DNA of 64,000 nucleotides from Mytilus galloprovincialis (lineage: Eukaryota; Mollusca; Bivalvia; Mytilida; Mytilidae). A program made the translations under genes and the position numbers. How positions within the stretch are numbered: position 1 is the first letter of the stretch; each line of letters starts with the position of its first letter. Below are positions 33,590-44,672 of the stretch, piece after piece. The stretch covers positions 19,494,863-19,558,862 of the forward strand of contig NC_134849.1 in the NCBI RefSeq assembly GCF_965363235.1, read 5' to 3'. Under the pieces are notes generated by a model, which was not told the DNA's origin, searched no databases, and worked only from the letters and a program-made list of their open reading frames with translations.

Positions 33590-33905
33590 TAGTATTACTG
33601 TTAGAGTTTATGTTGGATTTCCGAGCGTATTGTCGCTGAGGAGTAACCCTCAATGATTACTTGGGAATATGGACACTCCTGGTATAATGACGACGGTAGT
33701 CCAATTCTTGCCTAAGAGAGATGTCCGTTTGGCTATGCGGGATGTAGAAGTACTCAGCCACGTCTAGTCAGAATGGGACGTTTAATCTAATGCCTCGTTT
33801 AGAGATTGCTACGCTCTCTGCCCTTTTGCAACAAATCGTTCAGAGGTGATCTGTTGCAACGCAAAATTTCTGTCTCTATCGAATTTACCTCATTTGCCAG
33901 TAGAA
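33590..33905. other. GC-richer unassigned island
   Basis: Composition is clearly richer in G+C than the surroundings (CCGAGCGTATTGTCGCTGAG, ATGCGGGATGTAGAAGTACT, GAGAGATGTCCGTTTGGC). No open frame spans it on either strand and no RNA fold is obvious. Possibly an LTR or regulatory piece of an unrecognised element. Flanks 33076-33589 and 33906-34463 show nothing. Confidence 0.3.
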
Positions 33906-34463
33906 GTGAAAATTATCCCTACCTTCATTCCTGAAAAAATATATTACAGGACCTACCAATTATATGTGTTGTGAATTTGATCTCGTCCTGTACATGAAAT
34001 AGTTGACACTGGACGTTAACAAACCAAAAACGAATTAATCATGAAGGAATATTAAACAGTTTTCAACCGGATGCACGTATACATTTGATGTTCTTTTTTA
34101 TATTATTCTTCAACAAAATCAATAGTATTTGATTGCTGGGGTCTATGATATTTGAAATATTTAGCTGAAACGAAACACAGTGATTAAAGTATAAATCGTC
34201 GAAGTAGACCCAAAAAAAAAAAGAATTCCTCGATAGGCGTCATTTTAAGTTATAAGCACGCAAAGATTACAAAAAATCTACTGAAATACGTTTTTATATA
34301 CAATTTGTGAAAAGAAATTATTAATAAGTCTATGAATGTTTTATTGAGTTTTTCATATAAGGAAAACAATAGTTATTCTATAAATGCGGCATTAGTTTCA
34401 AGGCTTTTTGTATAAAAGGTAACTGCCTTTTGCCAAGAAACAATTCAAAAAGTTAAAAGGAAA

Positions 34464-34667
34464 CTATTTAATACAATAAGTGCCATGATCAAATACTAGT
34501 ACATATCCTGAATGATCGACCATTCGTGCGATGTACAGCCAGTCAAGGTCTTTAATACCGCCCAGCATTATCATATCCTGAGGTCCTAGCTTTGGATCTC
34601 CCCTTTGGCAATCACATGTTTGTATAATACACCCACAGCGTGGGAACGAAAGCGTCTTGATAAACTT
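34464..34667 (-). CDS. candidate last exon, 67 codons, unrecognised
   Basis: On the - strand a CCTGTATAG acceptor-like site is followed by an open frame to TAG (34466-34464). It encodes a Cys-containing piece (CGCIIQTCDC) and an aromatic-rich tail (DWLYIARMVDHSGYVL). A competing open frame on the same strand (34807-34586) overlaps it, and both cannot be coding. The region is GC-richer than its flanks and codon use looks plausible. No family is recognised, and the upstream exon was not found. Confidence 0.25.
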   Translation of the reverse strand, partial: KFIKTLSFPRCGCIIQTCDCQRGDPKLGPQDMIMLGGIKDLDWLYIARMVDHSGYVLVFDHGTYCIK

Positions 34668-34807
34668 CTATACAGGAATCTGACGTTTAAATCAATGTAT
34701 TCGATAAATCGATCGCTAGCTGATTCTAATCTTGTTCCTGAACTTTTCACATAAGTAGAAAGATTATAAATGTCCCATATCTTATCGTTATGGAATATGT
34801 AGCACAA

Positions 34808-36198
34808 CGATAAGACAATTACAAACTGTAACTATTAAAACACCATATGTTGCTCTACTGAATTTAACGTACTTTCATATTAAACATTTAATATCAGAAT
34901 AGTTGAAAATTTGAATATTGAGAAATTCTGCGGTCATCTTACTGTGCGTTTACATCTTAAATGTAGATCGATGAATACAGTTTAAAAAAAAAATGAAAAC
35001 AAATATTTACAAGTTGCATGTGTATGAAACGTTTTTTTTTTTCTGAACTTACCTAAAAAGCCAAACATTTGAAAGCCAATGAGGTGTACAATGTAAGGGA
35101 CGAAATCAAAAGATCAATGTAAGATAAAAAAAAAAACTTAATTCAAATAGTTGGGGGAGGGGGTTGAACTGCTGCAAGATGTGGTTATCCGACATTGATT
35201 TTTACATATATCTATATGGGTCAATCAATTTTTCCCAAATTAAGTTAAGTAAGAGGGGGTGGGTCAGTGATAAAACTATGTGAATTAAGTTTTTTATCCT
35301 TCATTGAACTTTTGATGTCGTCTCTAAGAACCGAAACATTTAAAGAGCTGAATGACAAAAAATGACTTATAAATAATAGGTTCATATTTGACTGGGAGAG
35401 TCAGTTTATTTTCAATAATAATTTATTCACATATGATATATAAACAAACACTTTAAAGAAAGATTTGTTATACATAAAATAAAATTGAGAATGGAAATGG
35501 GGAATGTGCCAAAGAGACAACAACCCGACCATAGAAAAAAAACAACAAAAAAAACAGTACTGAAATTTTGAGTACTTAGCTGATGATATCCTAGGGAATT
35601 GATCGTTCACCATCAGCTTAAAGTGCATACTGCAAAATTAGGAGTACAAATCCACAGAAAGGGTGTTTCCGACAGTTTTATTTATAAATAAGGCTGACGT
35701 AACAAGTAATCCTTAGGTATGCAATAAAATTACATAAAAATAGACTAGAACCTTTAAAGAAACAAAACAAATCGACAATATACAATCAAATAATTATGTA
35801 TACATTTGAAACTTTACATATAAAATCTTATACTATCTCTTTTAGGGCAAAATTATTCCAAAATCTATTTGTTTATGATCCCCGGATTTGACTACATAAC
35901 CCTTCACAAACTATGGTCGAAAATATCCGTAGGGTCTAATCGATACTACCGATTTTAGATTCACTGTGGTATCCTATCATATTTGTTTTATAATATCTCC
36001 CTGATTTCATGATTAAATAAACATATCGATGGCTTTGACCGCTAGGTCATAGTTAAGATAAATGTGAAGTAATACACGGTATATGTATTCCTATCGGGAT
36101 AATAACGGACTACATAAATATAGAATAACGGATTTTTTACTGACTTTATCAACAAGAATATCGTTTCAGCACGCTAGACGAGCCGATGAAGTCAATAT
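34808..36198. other. spacer with one R1 fragment
   Basis: Nothing gene-like. It includes a G-rich AGTTGGGGGAGGGGGTTG near 35150 and AAGAGGGGGTGGGTCAG near 35250. The R1 fragment at 35478-35562 is listed separately. Confidence 0.4.
35478..35562 (-). repeat. R1 repeat extreme 3' end, reverse
   Basis: AAAATTGAGAATGGAAATGGGG, AATGTGCCAAAGAGACAACAACCC and GACCATAGAAAAAA, then a switch to unrelated DNA. Confidence 0.75.
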
Positions 36199-36658
36199 CA
36201 AACAAGAATGTGTCCAAAGTACACGGATGCCCCACTCGCACTATCCTTTTCCATGTTCCATGGACCGTGAAATTGGGTAATAATCTAATTTGGCTTTAAA
36301 ATTAGAAAGATTATACTATAGGGAACATATGTACTAAGATTCAAGTTGATTGGACTTCAATTTCATCAAAAACTACCTTGACCAAAAACTTTAACCTGAA
36401 ACTCCCACTTTCATTTTCTATGTTCAGTGGACCGTGAAATTTGGGTCAAAAGTCTAATTTGGCTTTAAAATTAGAATGATCATATCATAAGCAACAAGTG
36501 TACTAAGTTTCAAGTTTATTGGACTTCCGCTTCATCAAAACTACCTTGACCAAAAACTTTCACTTGAACGGACGCACAGACGAACGGACGGACGAACGAA
36601 CGGAGCCATAGACCAGAAAACATAATGCCCCTCTACTATCGTAGGTGGGGCATAAAAA
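36199..36658. mobile_element. dimeric bivalve-type repeat with GGACGGACGAAC tract
   Basis: Starts AACAAGAATGTGTCCAAAGTAC. Two ~167-bp direct units follow, each GGACCGTGAAATT(T)GGGT, CTAATTTGGCTTTAAAATTAG, TACCTTGACCAAAAACTTT. Then comes a GAACGGACGGACGAACGAACGG tract, and it ends with GTGGGGCATAAAAA. GATGCCCCAC (near 36226) and GTGGGGCAT (near 36645) are inverted. No coding frame. Confidence 0.75.
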
Positions 36659-38111
36659 TGAAATACCATTATAATTCTTATTACCGGCAATCATTTTTTT
36701 TTTATTTTTTTTATTGAGAATATATAAAAGTAAAATGAAACATTAAGTAACTACTCTAACGTGTACAAATCGGTTGGAATAATTATTCTGTCGTATGAAA
36801 GAAGTCGTGTGTACATGTATTTCATTGACAAAAGAACGAGGATCACGTGACGTTGATGCACTGATACCATTCGTCTCAACTCGGCCGATTCCGTATCCTC
36901 ATCAGGAGAGTAGCGGATTCTACCGACGATTACCGAATTGTACTGATACATGCCGCCATTGTCTTATTTTTAAGTATCAAGTCCTGTCCATGATGGGGGG
37001 GAAATGAGGCAGTGACATCAAAGGGAACATGTTCAAATACCAACTTTTATGTTACAACAAGGGAAAAAGGTTAAAGAGTTGCAACATTCCAAGTCGAATA
37101 AATAACTTTAAGTGAACTCACATTGAGAAGGGTTATACATAAAGCAGAAAAATATTCGAAGTCGCTCAAAGTTTTTTCTTCCGGGATGCTGGTTTTGACT
37201 CAAAATCTTTTTTTCTTTCTTTCTTTTCTTTGTCTTAATCTTTGCGTTGTCTTATTTGCTCTATGCGAACAAAATCTATTCAAGTGACCCATTTGTAAAT
37301 CGTCTGAGATATTCTAATTTCACTAAGACTATTCGTCTTTCCAGAATCTGATGCATTCTGGGTAATATTTTCAAAAGCGAACACCAAAACGTTGTGATTG
37401 GTAAAACGTGATAAACAATAGAAATTCAACTAATGAAGTAACGTTATTTTCATATTGATGTACGCACAATGAAATTACCCGTAGTCCTCTAGATTCCGAA
37501 TTACCTGTATTGCTTTTGGGGTATAGGGACAATCAGAAAGAAAACATTGGCCGTATTTAGTAAACAAACAATATATATATAGAAAAAATATCTTCGTAAA
37601 TTTGGACTGCGCTTTTATATTATTTTATCTACAAATATGCATCTATATAAATAAGATGATCTCCCGTACTTTACTGTGCAGGTGGCTATGAGATCCCAAT
37701 CAATATAATCAATATAGCTTTAGATAAAGTATGAAACCCATCTATTATACACGCAAAAAGATTATCCAAAATATATATACTCGTTATATATTTTGTCCTG
37801 GATGCCGACTGCGAATCCAAAACTAAGATTAAGTCATGATTTTTGTGAGGGGTTAAGAACCCGCGAACTTTGTAGATAAAACAGATACGTTAAAATCGAC
37901 CTCTAAGTCAGAAAAAAAAGTGTTATACTATGGAATGATATAAAAAGGGGAAAGAACATTAATATTGCCGAGCTTTTCTCCGGTTCCGTAGCGAGTACAA
38001 ATAAATTTGGTATTTTCCAACAATGTACTTAAAATGTATATTGTTTTAATCCCGAAAATCATGAGAATCGTATGTGAAACTATTGTGAATTTTACCTCGA
38101 GCTTATTCGTG
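36659..38111. other. spacer, no gene supported
   Basis: Mixed composition. A CTTTCTTTCTTTC tract is near 37210 and AT-rich runs are at 37570-37800. No element or exon recognised. Confidence 0.4.
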
Positions 38112-38215
38112 AAACTCACGTGAACTCAGTTCATGAATCTCGTGTGAAACTTACGTGAATTTCACGTAAAAAACACATGAAGTTTTTTCACGCGAAATCC
38201 ACGTTAATTTTTTAA
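38112..38215. repeat. cluster of ACGTGAA/TTCACGT motifs
   Basis: At least eight copies of CGTGAA/TTCACG occur in about 100 bases, in both orientations (GAAACTCACGTGAAC, CTTACGTGAATTTCACG), giving several short palindromes. Confidence 0.6.
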
Positions 38216-38357
38216 ATGAATTAATTCAGATTACATACCGCGAATATAGACAATGTCCGTACATTGTAGGAAGATATGAAATGAATTTCTACATGCATGT
38301 ACGAGCTTTAGAAACAGTTAGTAAAAAGAGGCTCCTGTTTTGTAGTTAGTACATTTA

Positions 38358-38515
38358 ATATGAGAATGGAAACGAGGAATGTGTCAAAGAGACAACAACC
38401 CGACTCAAGAGCATAAAACAACTCCAAGGCATCCAATGAGTCTTCAACATAGCTAGGAAATCCGACACCAGGATGCGGGATTCAGCTGGCTCCTAACAAA
38501 AATGTGAACTAGTAT
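38358..38515 (-). repeat. R1 repeat 3' end, reverse
   Basis: ATGAGAATGGAAACGAGGAA, TGTGTCAAAGAGACAACAACCC, CATCCAATGAGTCTTCAAC and AGCTGGCTCCTAACAAAAATG. Confidence 0.75.
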
Positions 38516-38871
38516 AGCGAAAATGTACATTAGAAGGCTATTTCATATTTTCCCACAATATACGATAATTGCTTCTATTCCATAATGCAACATTTAAAGT
38601 TACAACGCGTAGTTTTCTTTTAAAACATCTCAAATTATCTCAACCATTGATTTTTTTAATGAACTCAACACGACTTTAACGCAGACCACGAGGCGGACCC
38701 CAACTTGGACTGTGACGTTAATATATAACCGTTCGCTTACAAAAGGAGCGGGATACCAAGAAACTATATATAAACGTATACTGTATACTTATTGCAGTAT
38801 GATATCTGTCAACCTGTATTTATACAGTGGAAAAAAAAACAGATTTTTTCTCAGTACCGTTTAGTTTTTAT

Positions 38872-39012
38872 AAAGGGACGCAACACCACTACTAACCGTG
38901 TATGTAATAATGTCTCCCTTCTTACCTAATATGTAATATAAAGGGACATGAACTCCATTACTAACCGCGTATTACATAAGCCTCGCCTCCCTACTAACCT
39001 AATATCAAATAT
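38872..39012 (+). repeat. ~70-bp tandem duplication
   Basis: ATAAAGGGAC, ACTACTAACCGTGTATGTA and CCTAATATGTAATAT is followed directly by ATAAAGGGAC, ATTACTAACCGCGTATTAC and CCTAATATCAAATAT. Confidence 0.7.
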
Positions 39013-39155
39013 ACACCATCTCCACGCGGACGCTTTTAACCAATCATATTCCTAGAAATGTATAGGAGGTAAGATAAATATAAATCCTTATAATATGCAC
39101 GTTTCTAGACAATACGATATTATATTGATATTTATTTATTTAAATAATATTCCAT

Positions 39156-39548
39156 TTAAGGAAGTTCGCTTGTCATCTTTTGGAATTTTGTCAGATTTTG
39201 GGAATCCTCTGGTTTTATCCATTTGAATGCCATAAAATAAAATTTGTCCATTGACCCCCATTTTCCGTTTTATAAATTTTTTACATGTACAATGATAAGC
39301 CATCAGTAAAAATTTGATTATTTTTTTAATAGTTTTGAGAACTTTAACTTGTCAATGATAAAATTTGAAAAGTCAAGAGAGAATATTTTCCCGCCAAGAT
39401 ATCAATGGCTATTATCTCGAAAACAAGCATATTGACCTATTATATTATAATTGTTCGCTCTTTTGATTCCTTTTATTAATCCCCTATCAATATGAACTAG
39501 TGTTTTGGAAAGTTAATTATTTTGAAACTTAGAAGCGAATTTCCTTAA
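39156..39548. mobile_element. TTAA-bounded MITE, intact copy (GGAAGTTCGCTT ends)
   Basis: Starts TTAAGGAAGTTCGCTT and ends AAGCGAATTTCCTTAA: 16-bp inverted ends with one mismatch and TTAA at both borders. The body, including CCAGAGGATTCC-type (reverse) and TTTTCCCGCCAAGATATC, is shared in reverse with 59240-60192, which is interrupted by another element. Confidence 0.8.
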
Positions 39549-40267
39549 TATGCAATCATCATATTTGTATACAAATGATATATTGTAAAATACACATATC
39601 TAAATAAAGATTTTTACTCTGTATTTTTTTTTGATTGTTTATGTTTTCTTCAAGAATTTAAATTCAAATATTTTCCAATATTTCTTGATCATTTGAATTG
39701 AATTTGATGATATCGAGTCAATTACAGAAATGTACATTTAAGGAGATCAACTGAACTACACATAGAAACTTAACCGGTACTTGCTAAGTGGTTGTAAGTT
39801 TCAGCATAAAATAAAACATATCAAATTACTGTAGTGAACAATATATTTTTAATCTAAATTGTGTCAAAATATTTACTTCAAACTCAAATGGTACTTCAAG
39901 TTCCATTCATTGTTTCAAAAATGTTCCAACGAAACATTTCACCCTCACTTACAATGGTATATATATACAGACAAATTCCACTAGCATTAAAAATTTCGTA
40001 AAACCAATACGGATGGTATATCGAAAGAGAGCTTAGTGATTAATCAGAATTACTTATACATGTTTGTTTATCCCAGCAACCCCTCTTCAAAGGGCACTGG
40101 GTGTTAAAAGTTGTCATTACTAGATCACTTATTGAATATCAATCTCGCGGGATTACCGTCCAAAGTTTATTAATTATCTTGCGGTTCATATCGTTGTTTG
40201 GTAACCTATACAAAACATCGTGTAATCGATCATTGAGGGGGATTTTAACACACGGATAGTATGGATT

Positions 40268-40515
40268 ATCTGATTAAAATCATTTTATTATTATTTTGAT
40301 GTTTCACCCTTGTGTCTATTTCAATATCATTTATAATTTCAATTTTAATTTATGTGTAGGACAGAAAATGAGCTGTCATATATTCGGACACCTGCTCAGC
40401 TGTGATTTTGATTAAAACTACAAAAGAATTTCACCTATTATACTCGATCTTATTTTTGTTTGTTTATAACTCTGATTTATTAACAGATGTTACGTAACGT
40501 CCAGTGGCAAGCATT
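40268..40515 (+). repeat. diverged direct repeat, copy 1 (paired with 43309-43560)
   Basis: CTGATTAAAATCATTTT, TTTTGATGTT, AATATCATTTATAATTTCAA, CACCTGCTCA, TTTTGATTAAAAC, TCGATCTT and AACGTCCAGTGGCAAGCATTTCA match 43309-43560 in the same order, with an identity I judge near 75%. The family is unknown. 39549-40267 and 40516-41899 hold nothing else clear apart from an R5-like scrap near 40815. Confidence 0.65.
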
Positions 40516-41904
40516 TCAAGTACCCAGAACGTGTTTTTTCATCATTAAAAACTGAATAAAATAACAAAATCTAGGTTGTAGGAAATTTATGTGTAACGAG
40601 TTTTAGAGAGTGAGGCTCTCGTTAGGAATTGTAATAAAGTAGAATAAAAATTATCTGTAATATATCAGTGTCTACAAAAAGAATGGCCAATTTGAGAAGA
40701 AGTTTTTAATTTATCTAAAATAACCCACAAATCACTGCCAACCTAAAAACTACAGAAACCAAATGAATTAACCATTATAAAAAATTGAAAATGCTTTGAT
40801 CTCCAATGAGACAACTCTTCACCAGAGACGTCTGACGTAATTGTTAGCAACTTTCAGGTGGTATGGAAGTCTAAATTAGAATGTGTTCATACTTTGCCAA
40901 AACGTAGTATTTATTGATATATTTTCAAAAATATAATAGAGATGATAGGTCACCGCGCATTTTCTCAAGCTACAGGTTGTGAGAAAATGACATTTTTTGT
41001 ATGGATTATACAGGAAAAAGCATCATTATGTGATTAGAAGCTAAACTAAATGATTGAATTGTTAAATGAAATATAAGAAGATAGCTTTCAAAAACTACTA
41101 TTAGAATATCAAAAGAAAAGATAGGATACCCATGTGTTTTTTCCGGCTAAAATACAAAATAGCAAAATTCCATGTCGATTCCTTACGAAAATGCACTATT
41201 TTAGAGTTACCTCCCCTTAAAATGTCAATTCAAACATTAGAAATCAAGAAAAAAAAATCTGCACTTTTAAAAATATTAATATTGATAAGTTATAATCTAA
41301 TAAATTTGTTCTTTTAAATGCAAATTCTCATTAGTTTGTTGCATTTCTGCATTATAGTTTTCAAACTTGCTTGTAATCTGGACCTTACATTCTCTGTTTT
41401 TTACAATCCAAGATACCTGCTTAAGTCATCACATGGCCGTATTAAGGTCGTCTTTAACTTCTAAGTAGAGCATCTTGGTAATTTTAAGCTATGTTTATAA
41501 AGATTTAAGATATACAATGTACGAACTATTTCGAAAATGATAGTTCAAGTATTCAAACTTTCGATTTGTTTTCTGCACAGTAAATATATCGATTAAACAT
41601 ATTCGCATATATTATGTTTCAAGACAGATATTAAGAGACTGAAGTCACTGAACAAAATTTATGAGAAATTTTCATTTTAAACTTAAATGGATTGTAAAAT
41701 TTGGAATACATTAAATGAAACTTTTTTTTTAATAGCCGTGAATTTTTTTTTTTTCCAAATAGGTACATGTATTGTAAGTTTGTTCAATATTGATTCGTTT
41801 ACTGGTGAATCAGGGATGCATTGGCGGAATACTATAGCAGGTCCATCAAGGCAAAATGGTCAGTGAAATAATTGGGTTACTGTAGGGGAATATAATTTTC
41901 TGTA

Positions 41905-42190
41905 GATATAAGAAGATGTGGTATGAGTGCCGCAATGAGACAACTCTCCATCCAAGTCATAATATGTAAAAGTAAAACATTAGTTTAAATATATATAATA
42001 AAAGTGGATTGGGAAACAAGTTATAGCAACTTATATTAATCCGCGTTTCCACTTTTAGGGTGCGAGTGCTGCCCTGTAAACCATTATAGGCCAAATTACA
42101 GTCTTCAACACGGAGCTTTGGCTCACACCGAATAGCAAGCTATACAGGGCCACAAAAAATGACTTATGTAAATCATTAGAACGGGAAAAC
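41905..42190 (+). repeat. R5 repeat interrupted by a truncated SINE
   Basis: ATATAAGAAGATGTGGTATGAG, ATGAGACAACTCTCCATCCAAG, then after the insertion CCATTATAGGCCAAATTACAG, GAGCTTTGGCTCACACCGAA and CGGGAAAACCAC. It matches 17955-18175. Confidence 0.75.
42004..42076 (-). mobile_element. 5'-truncated SINE-1 copy with target-site duplication
   Basis: Matches the 3' 73 bases of SINE-1 (GTGGATTGGGAAACAAGTT to GTGCGAGTGCTGCC). On its 3' side is a TA-rich tail (41983-42003). It is flanked by TAAAACATTA (41973-41982) and TAAACCATTA (42077-42086), a 10-bp duplication with one change. Confidence 0.8.
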
Positions 42191-42808
42191 CACAGATATA
42201 CATTGTACATTATCTAGTGTTTAATAGATTTGCCTTTAAAATTGACACAATTATATAACATGTGCAAATGTATTTCTGTTTATAAAAGTGACAATATTAC
42301 AGTAATCTTCGTCATTGTAACTTATATCTACAAACGAAAATATCAGAGAACGATAAATAACTTTATTAAATAAAACGTAAGTTTAGATTTAATACATTTT
42401 CAATATTGAATGTTTGATAACTATTCCATCGGGACAAAGTGGTATAAATCAAAACTGCAATTTTATTATGTTTATACAAATTTTAGTAATAAAGAAAAGT
42501 TAATTAAGTTACCGATAAACATCATTATGTTAACAATTATTTACAAGTGGGTGTCCAGAAATGTCATTTCGTAATCTATAATAAATCTTCCATTCGGAAA
42601 TTGAAAAATCAGATTTGTTAAGTAAAGTTGGTACAAAGTACAAAATGTTACATTCTAACAAGTTCATTCCGTAAATATAGTTTAGAAAGATTGTTTCAAA
42701 AGTGTACTCGATAAATGCAAAAAAAAAAACCACCACTAGATTGGAAGACGTGCAGCAGAGACAGTTGTCGGATACAGAGTAGACTGTCAATATCTATCGG
42801 GTGACTAG

Positions 42809-42980
42809 CTGCGGAACCGTAGCTCTTAGGTCCTTATGTTATTTTTTGACTATTTGCGGACCATGGTCGGTCCGCAAATAGTAAAAAAAAAACAAAGCTC
42901 TTAGGTCCTTATGTTATTTTTTGCATGGTCCGCAAATAGTCAAAAAATAACATAAGGACCTAAGAGCTACGGTTCCGCAG
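42809..42980. mobile_element. 172-bp foldback element with 57-bp perfect arms and 15-bp flanking duplication
   Basis: 42809-42865 is the exact reverse complement of 42924-42980 (arms start CTGCGGAACCGTAGCTCTTA). The 58-bp centre repeats parts of the arm: GGTCCGCAAATAGT inverted right after the left arm, and AGCTCTTAGGTCCTTATG directly before the right arm. CTATCGGGTGACTAG stands on each side (42794-42808, 42981-42995). Confidence 0.85.
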
Positions 42981-43129
42981 CTATCGGGTGACTAGACACT
43001 ATTACGTTTGCTGTCTATCATATTTGTTTATCGTTAATTGGTTCGTCCTAAATAGGTCTTTTGTTTTGTCGTTGTTTTTCTTTCTTTTAAAATCTTTTAT
43101 CTTATAGCAGAATATACGTAATGGATATA

Positions 43130-43262
43130 AAAAAGAAGATGTGGTATGATTGTCAATGAGACAGCTCTCAACAAGAGTCTCAGACCAAATGACACAGAAA
43201 TTATCAACGTAAGGTCACCCTACGGCCTTCAACAATGACCAAAGCCCATACTGCATAGTCAG
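43130..43262 (-). repeat. R2 repeat 3' end, reverse
   Basis: AAGAAGATGTGGTATGATTGTC, AATGAGACAGCTCTCAACAAGAG, CCTACGGCCTTCAACAATGACC and AAAGCCCATACTGCATAGTCAG. Confidence 0.75.
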
Positions 43263-43308
43263 ATTGAAGATACAAAATGTATGGAGTTTGGTCATTTTAT
43301 ATTCATAT

Positions 43309-43560
43309 CTGATTAAAATCATTTTTTAACTTCATTTTGATGTTCATGTTTGTACCTCTTTTAATATCATTTACAATTTGAATTTTAATCTATACAAAAG
43401 GCATAACATAAACTGTCATAGAGTGTGACACCTGCTCATCTATAGTTTTGATTAAAACCGGCAAAGAATGTCACTTATCATAATCGATCTTCATGTTTTT
43501 GTTTACAACGGTGATTTATCGATATATATTACGAAACGTCAAGTGGCAAGTATTTCAGGT
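43309..43560 (+). repeat. diverged direct repeat, copy 2 (paired with 40268-40515)
   Basis: See its partner for the shared anchors. Bases 43561-44177 hold no further recognised feature. Confidence 0.65.
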
Positions 43561-44177
43561 TTTTTTTTTTCATTATTGTTTGTAGAGCCTGCATGTTAAT
43601 TGGCTCCTTCATTTGGACTTTGATAGATAATTGAGAAGATGAACATTACTAATACTTATTTAAGTTAGTAGTTGCTCGTCTGCTATCTTACCGTTATAGT
43701 ATATACAAATGTATATTATGCAAAGTAATCAGGCTTTTTTTTTACATCATATATAATGAAACTCATATGGCAATAACTGTGGTGTACGCTCATATATTTT
43801 GGTGTACGGTTCAGAATCTTACTTAGAATACAAATGTAAAATTGTGCATAGTATACACAAAGGACGTAGGGAAGACGTTAAGCGTTAAAAATTTATGTTT
43901 ATATATTCAGTACTTTTATCATTGTTTCACTTTCACTGGTTGCAAAACCACATATGAAAAATAAATGAGTCATTCGTCTTTTGTTTGTTTGTTTTTGTTT
44001 TGCTTGTAATTTTGATATATCATGCTTACTTTGCAAGATATCTATCATATGATAGATTACAGACCACAGGAAGTAAGAATTCTGGTTTTAAACCTTTAAT
44101 TTGATCTTAAATCGATACGAACGAAACTGATAAGAAATAGAATCATGAACACGATAAATAAAGAAGTACATGCAAGC

Positions 44178-44300
44178 TCAATCTCCGGCGCAGAGTTCAT
44201 ATCCGTTCCATACATGCTTTGCAATACTGCACTTAATATTGAGTGTAGTGTTACAAAGTATTGAACGGAACGGATATGTGATCACTGCGCCGGAGATTGA
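44178..44300. mobile_element. 123-bp element with CTCCGGCGCAG ends and 7-bp flanking duplication
   Basis: TCAATCTCCGGCGCAG at the left is exactly inverted at the right (CTGCGCCGGAGATTGA). CATATCCGTTCC and GCAATACTGCACTTAATATT pair further in with mismatches, so most of it can fold. TGCAAGC flanks both sides (44171-44177, 44301-44307). Confidence 0.75.
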
Positions 44301-44365
44301 TGCAAGCTGCCCCAGTTTTTGATGGAGTTCGCGTTGATCAGTCTTAAGTTTTCTATGTAGTGTTT

Positions 44366-44672
44366 TGTATAAAGGAATGCTTCAGTAGTATACTGCTGTT
44401 CGAAAATCATTAATCGATTGAGAGAAAACAAATCCGGGTTACAAACTAAAATCGAAGAAAACATACCAACTATAAGAGGAAAACAACGAAACAACAGAAA
44501 CACTAAAGTGGAACAAAAAATCGAGCGACAATGTAACACACACAGAAACGAACTATAAGATAACCACTGCCATTTTCCTGACTTGGTACAGGACATTTTA
44601 AGAAAAAATGGTTGGTTGAACCTGGTTTTGTGGCTAGCCAAACCTCGCTCTTTTATGGAAATGTTAAATATA
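44366..44672 (+). repeat. R4 repeat, left part (split by the satellite element)
   Basis: CAGTAGTATACTGCTGTTCG, TTGAGAGAAAACAAATCCGGG, ATGTAACACACACAGAAACG, CTGACTTGGTACAGG and TTATGGAAATGTTAAATATA. It resumes at 50249. Confidence 0.65.

Noticed and set aside
42530..42790. 86-codon frame on the - strand beside the foldback
   Set aside because: No motif, T-rich hydrophobic runs, no exon borders; could not be supported.
44282..44641. 119-codon frame on the - strand
   Set aside because: It spans the 44178-44300 foldback end and R4 repeat sequence; an accidental frame in repeats.
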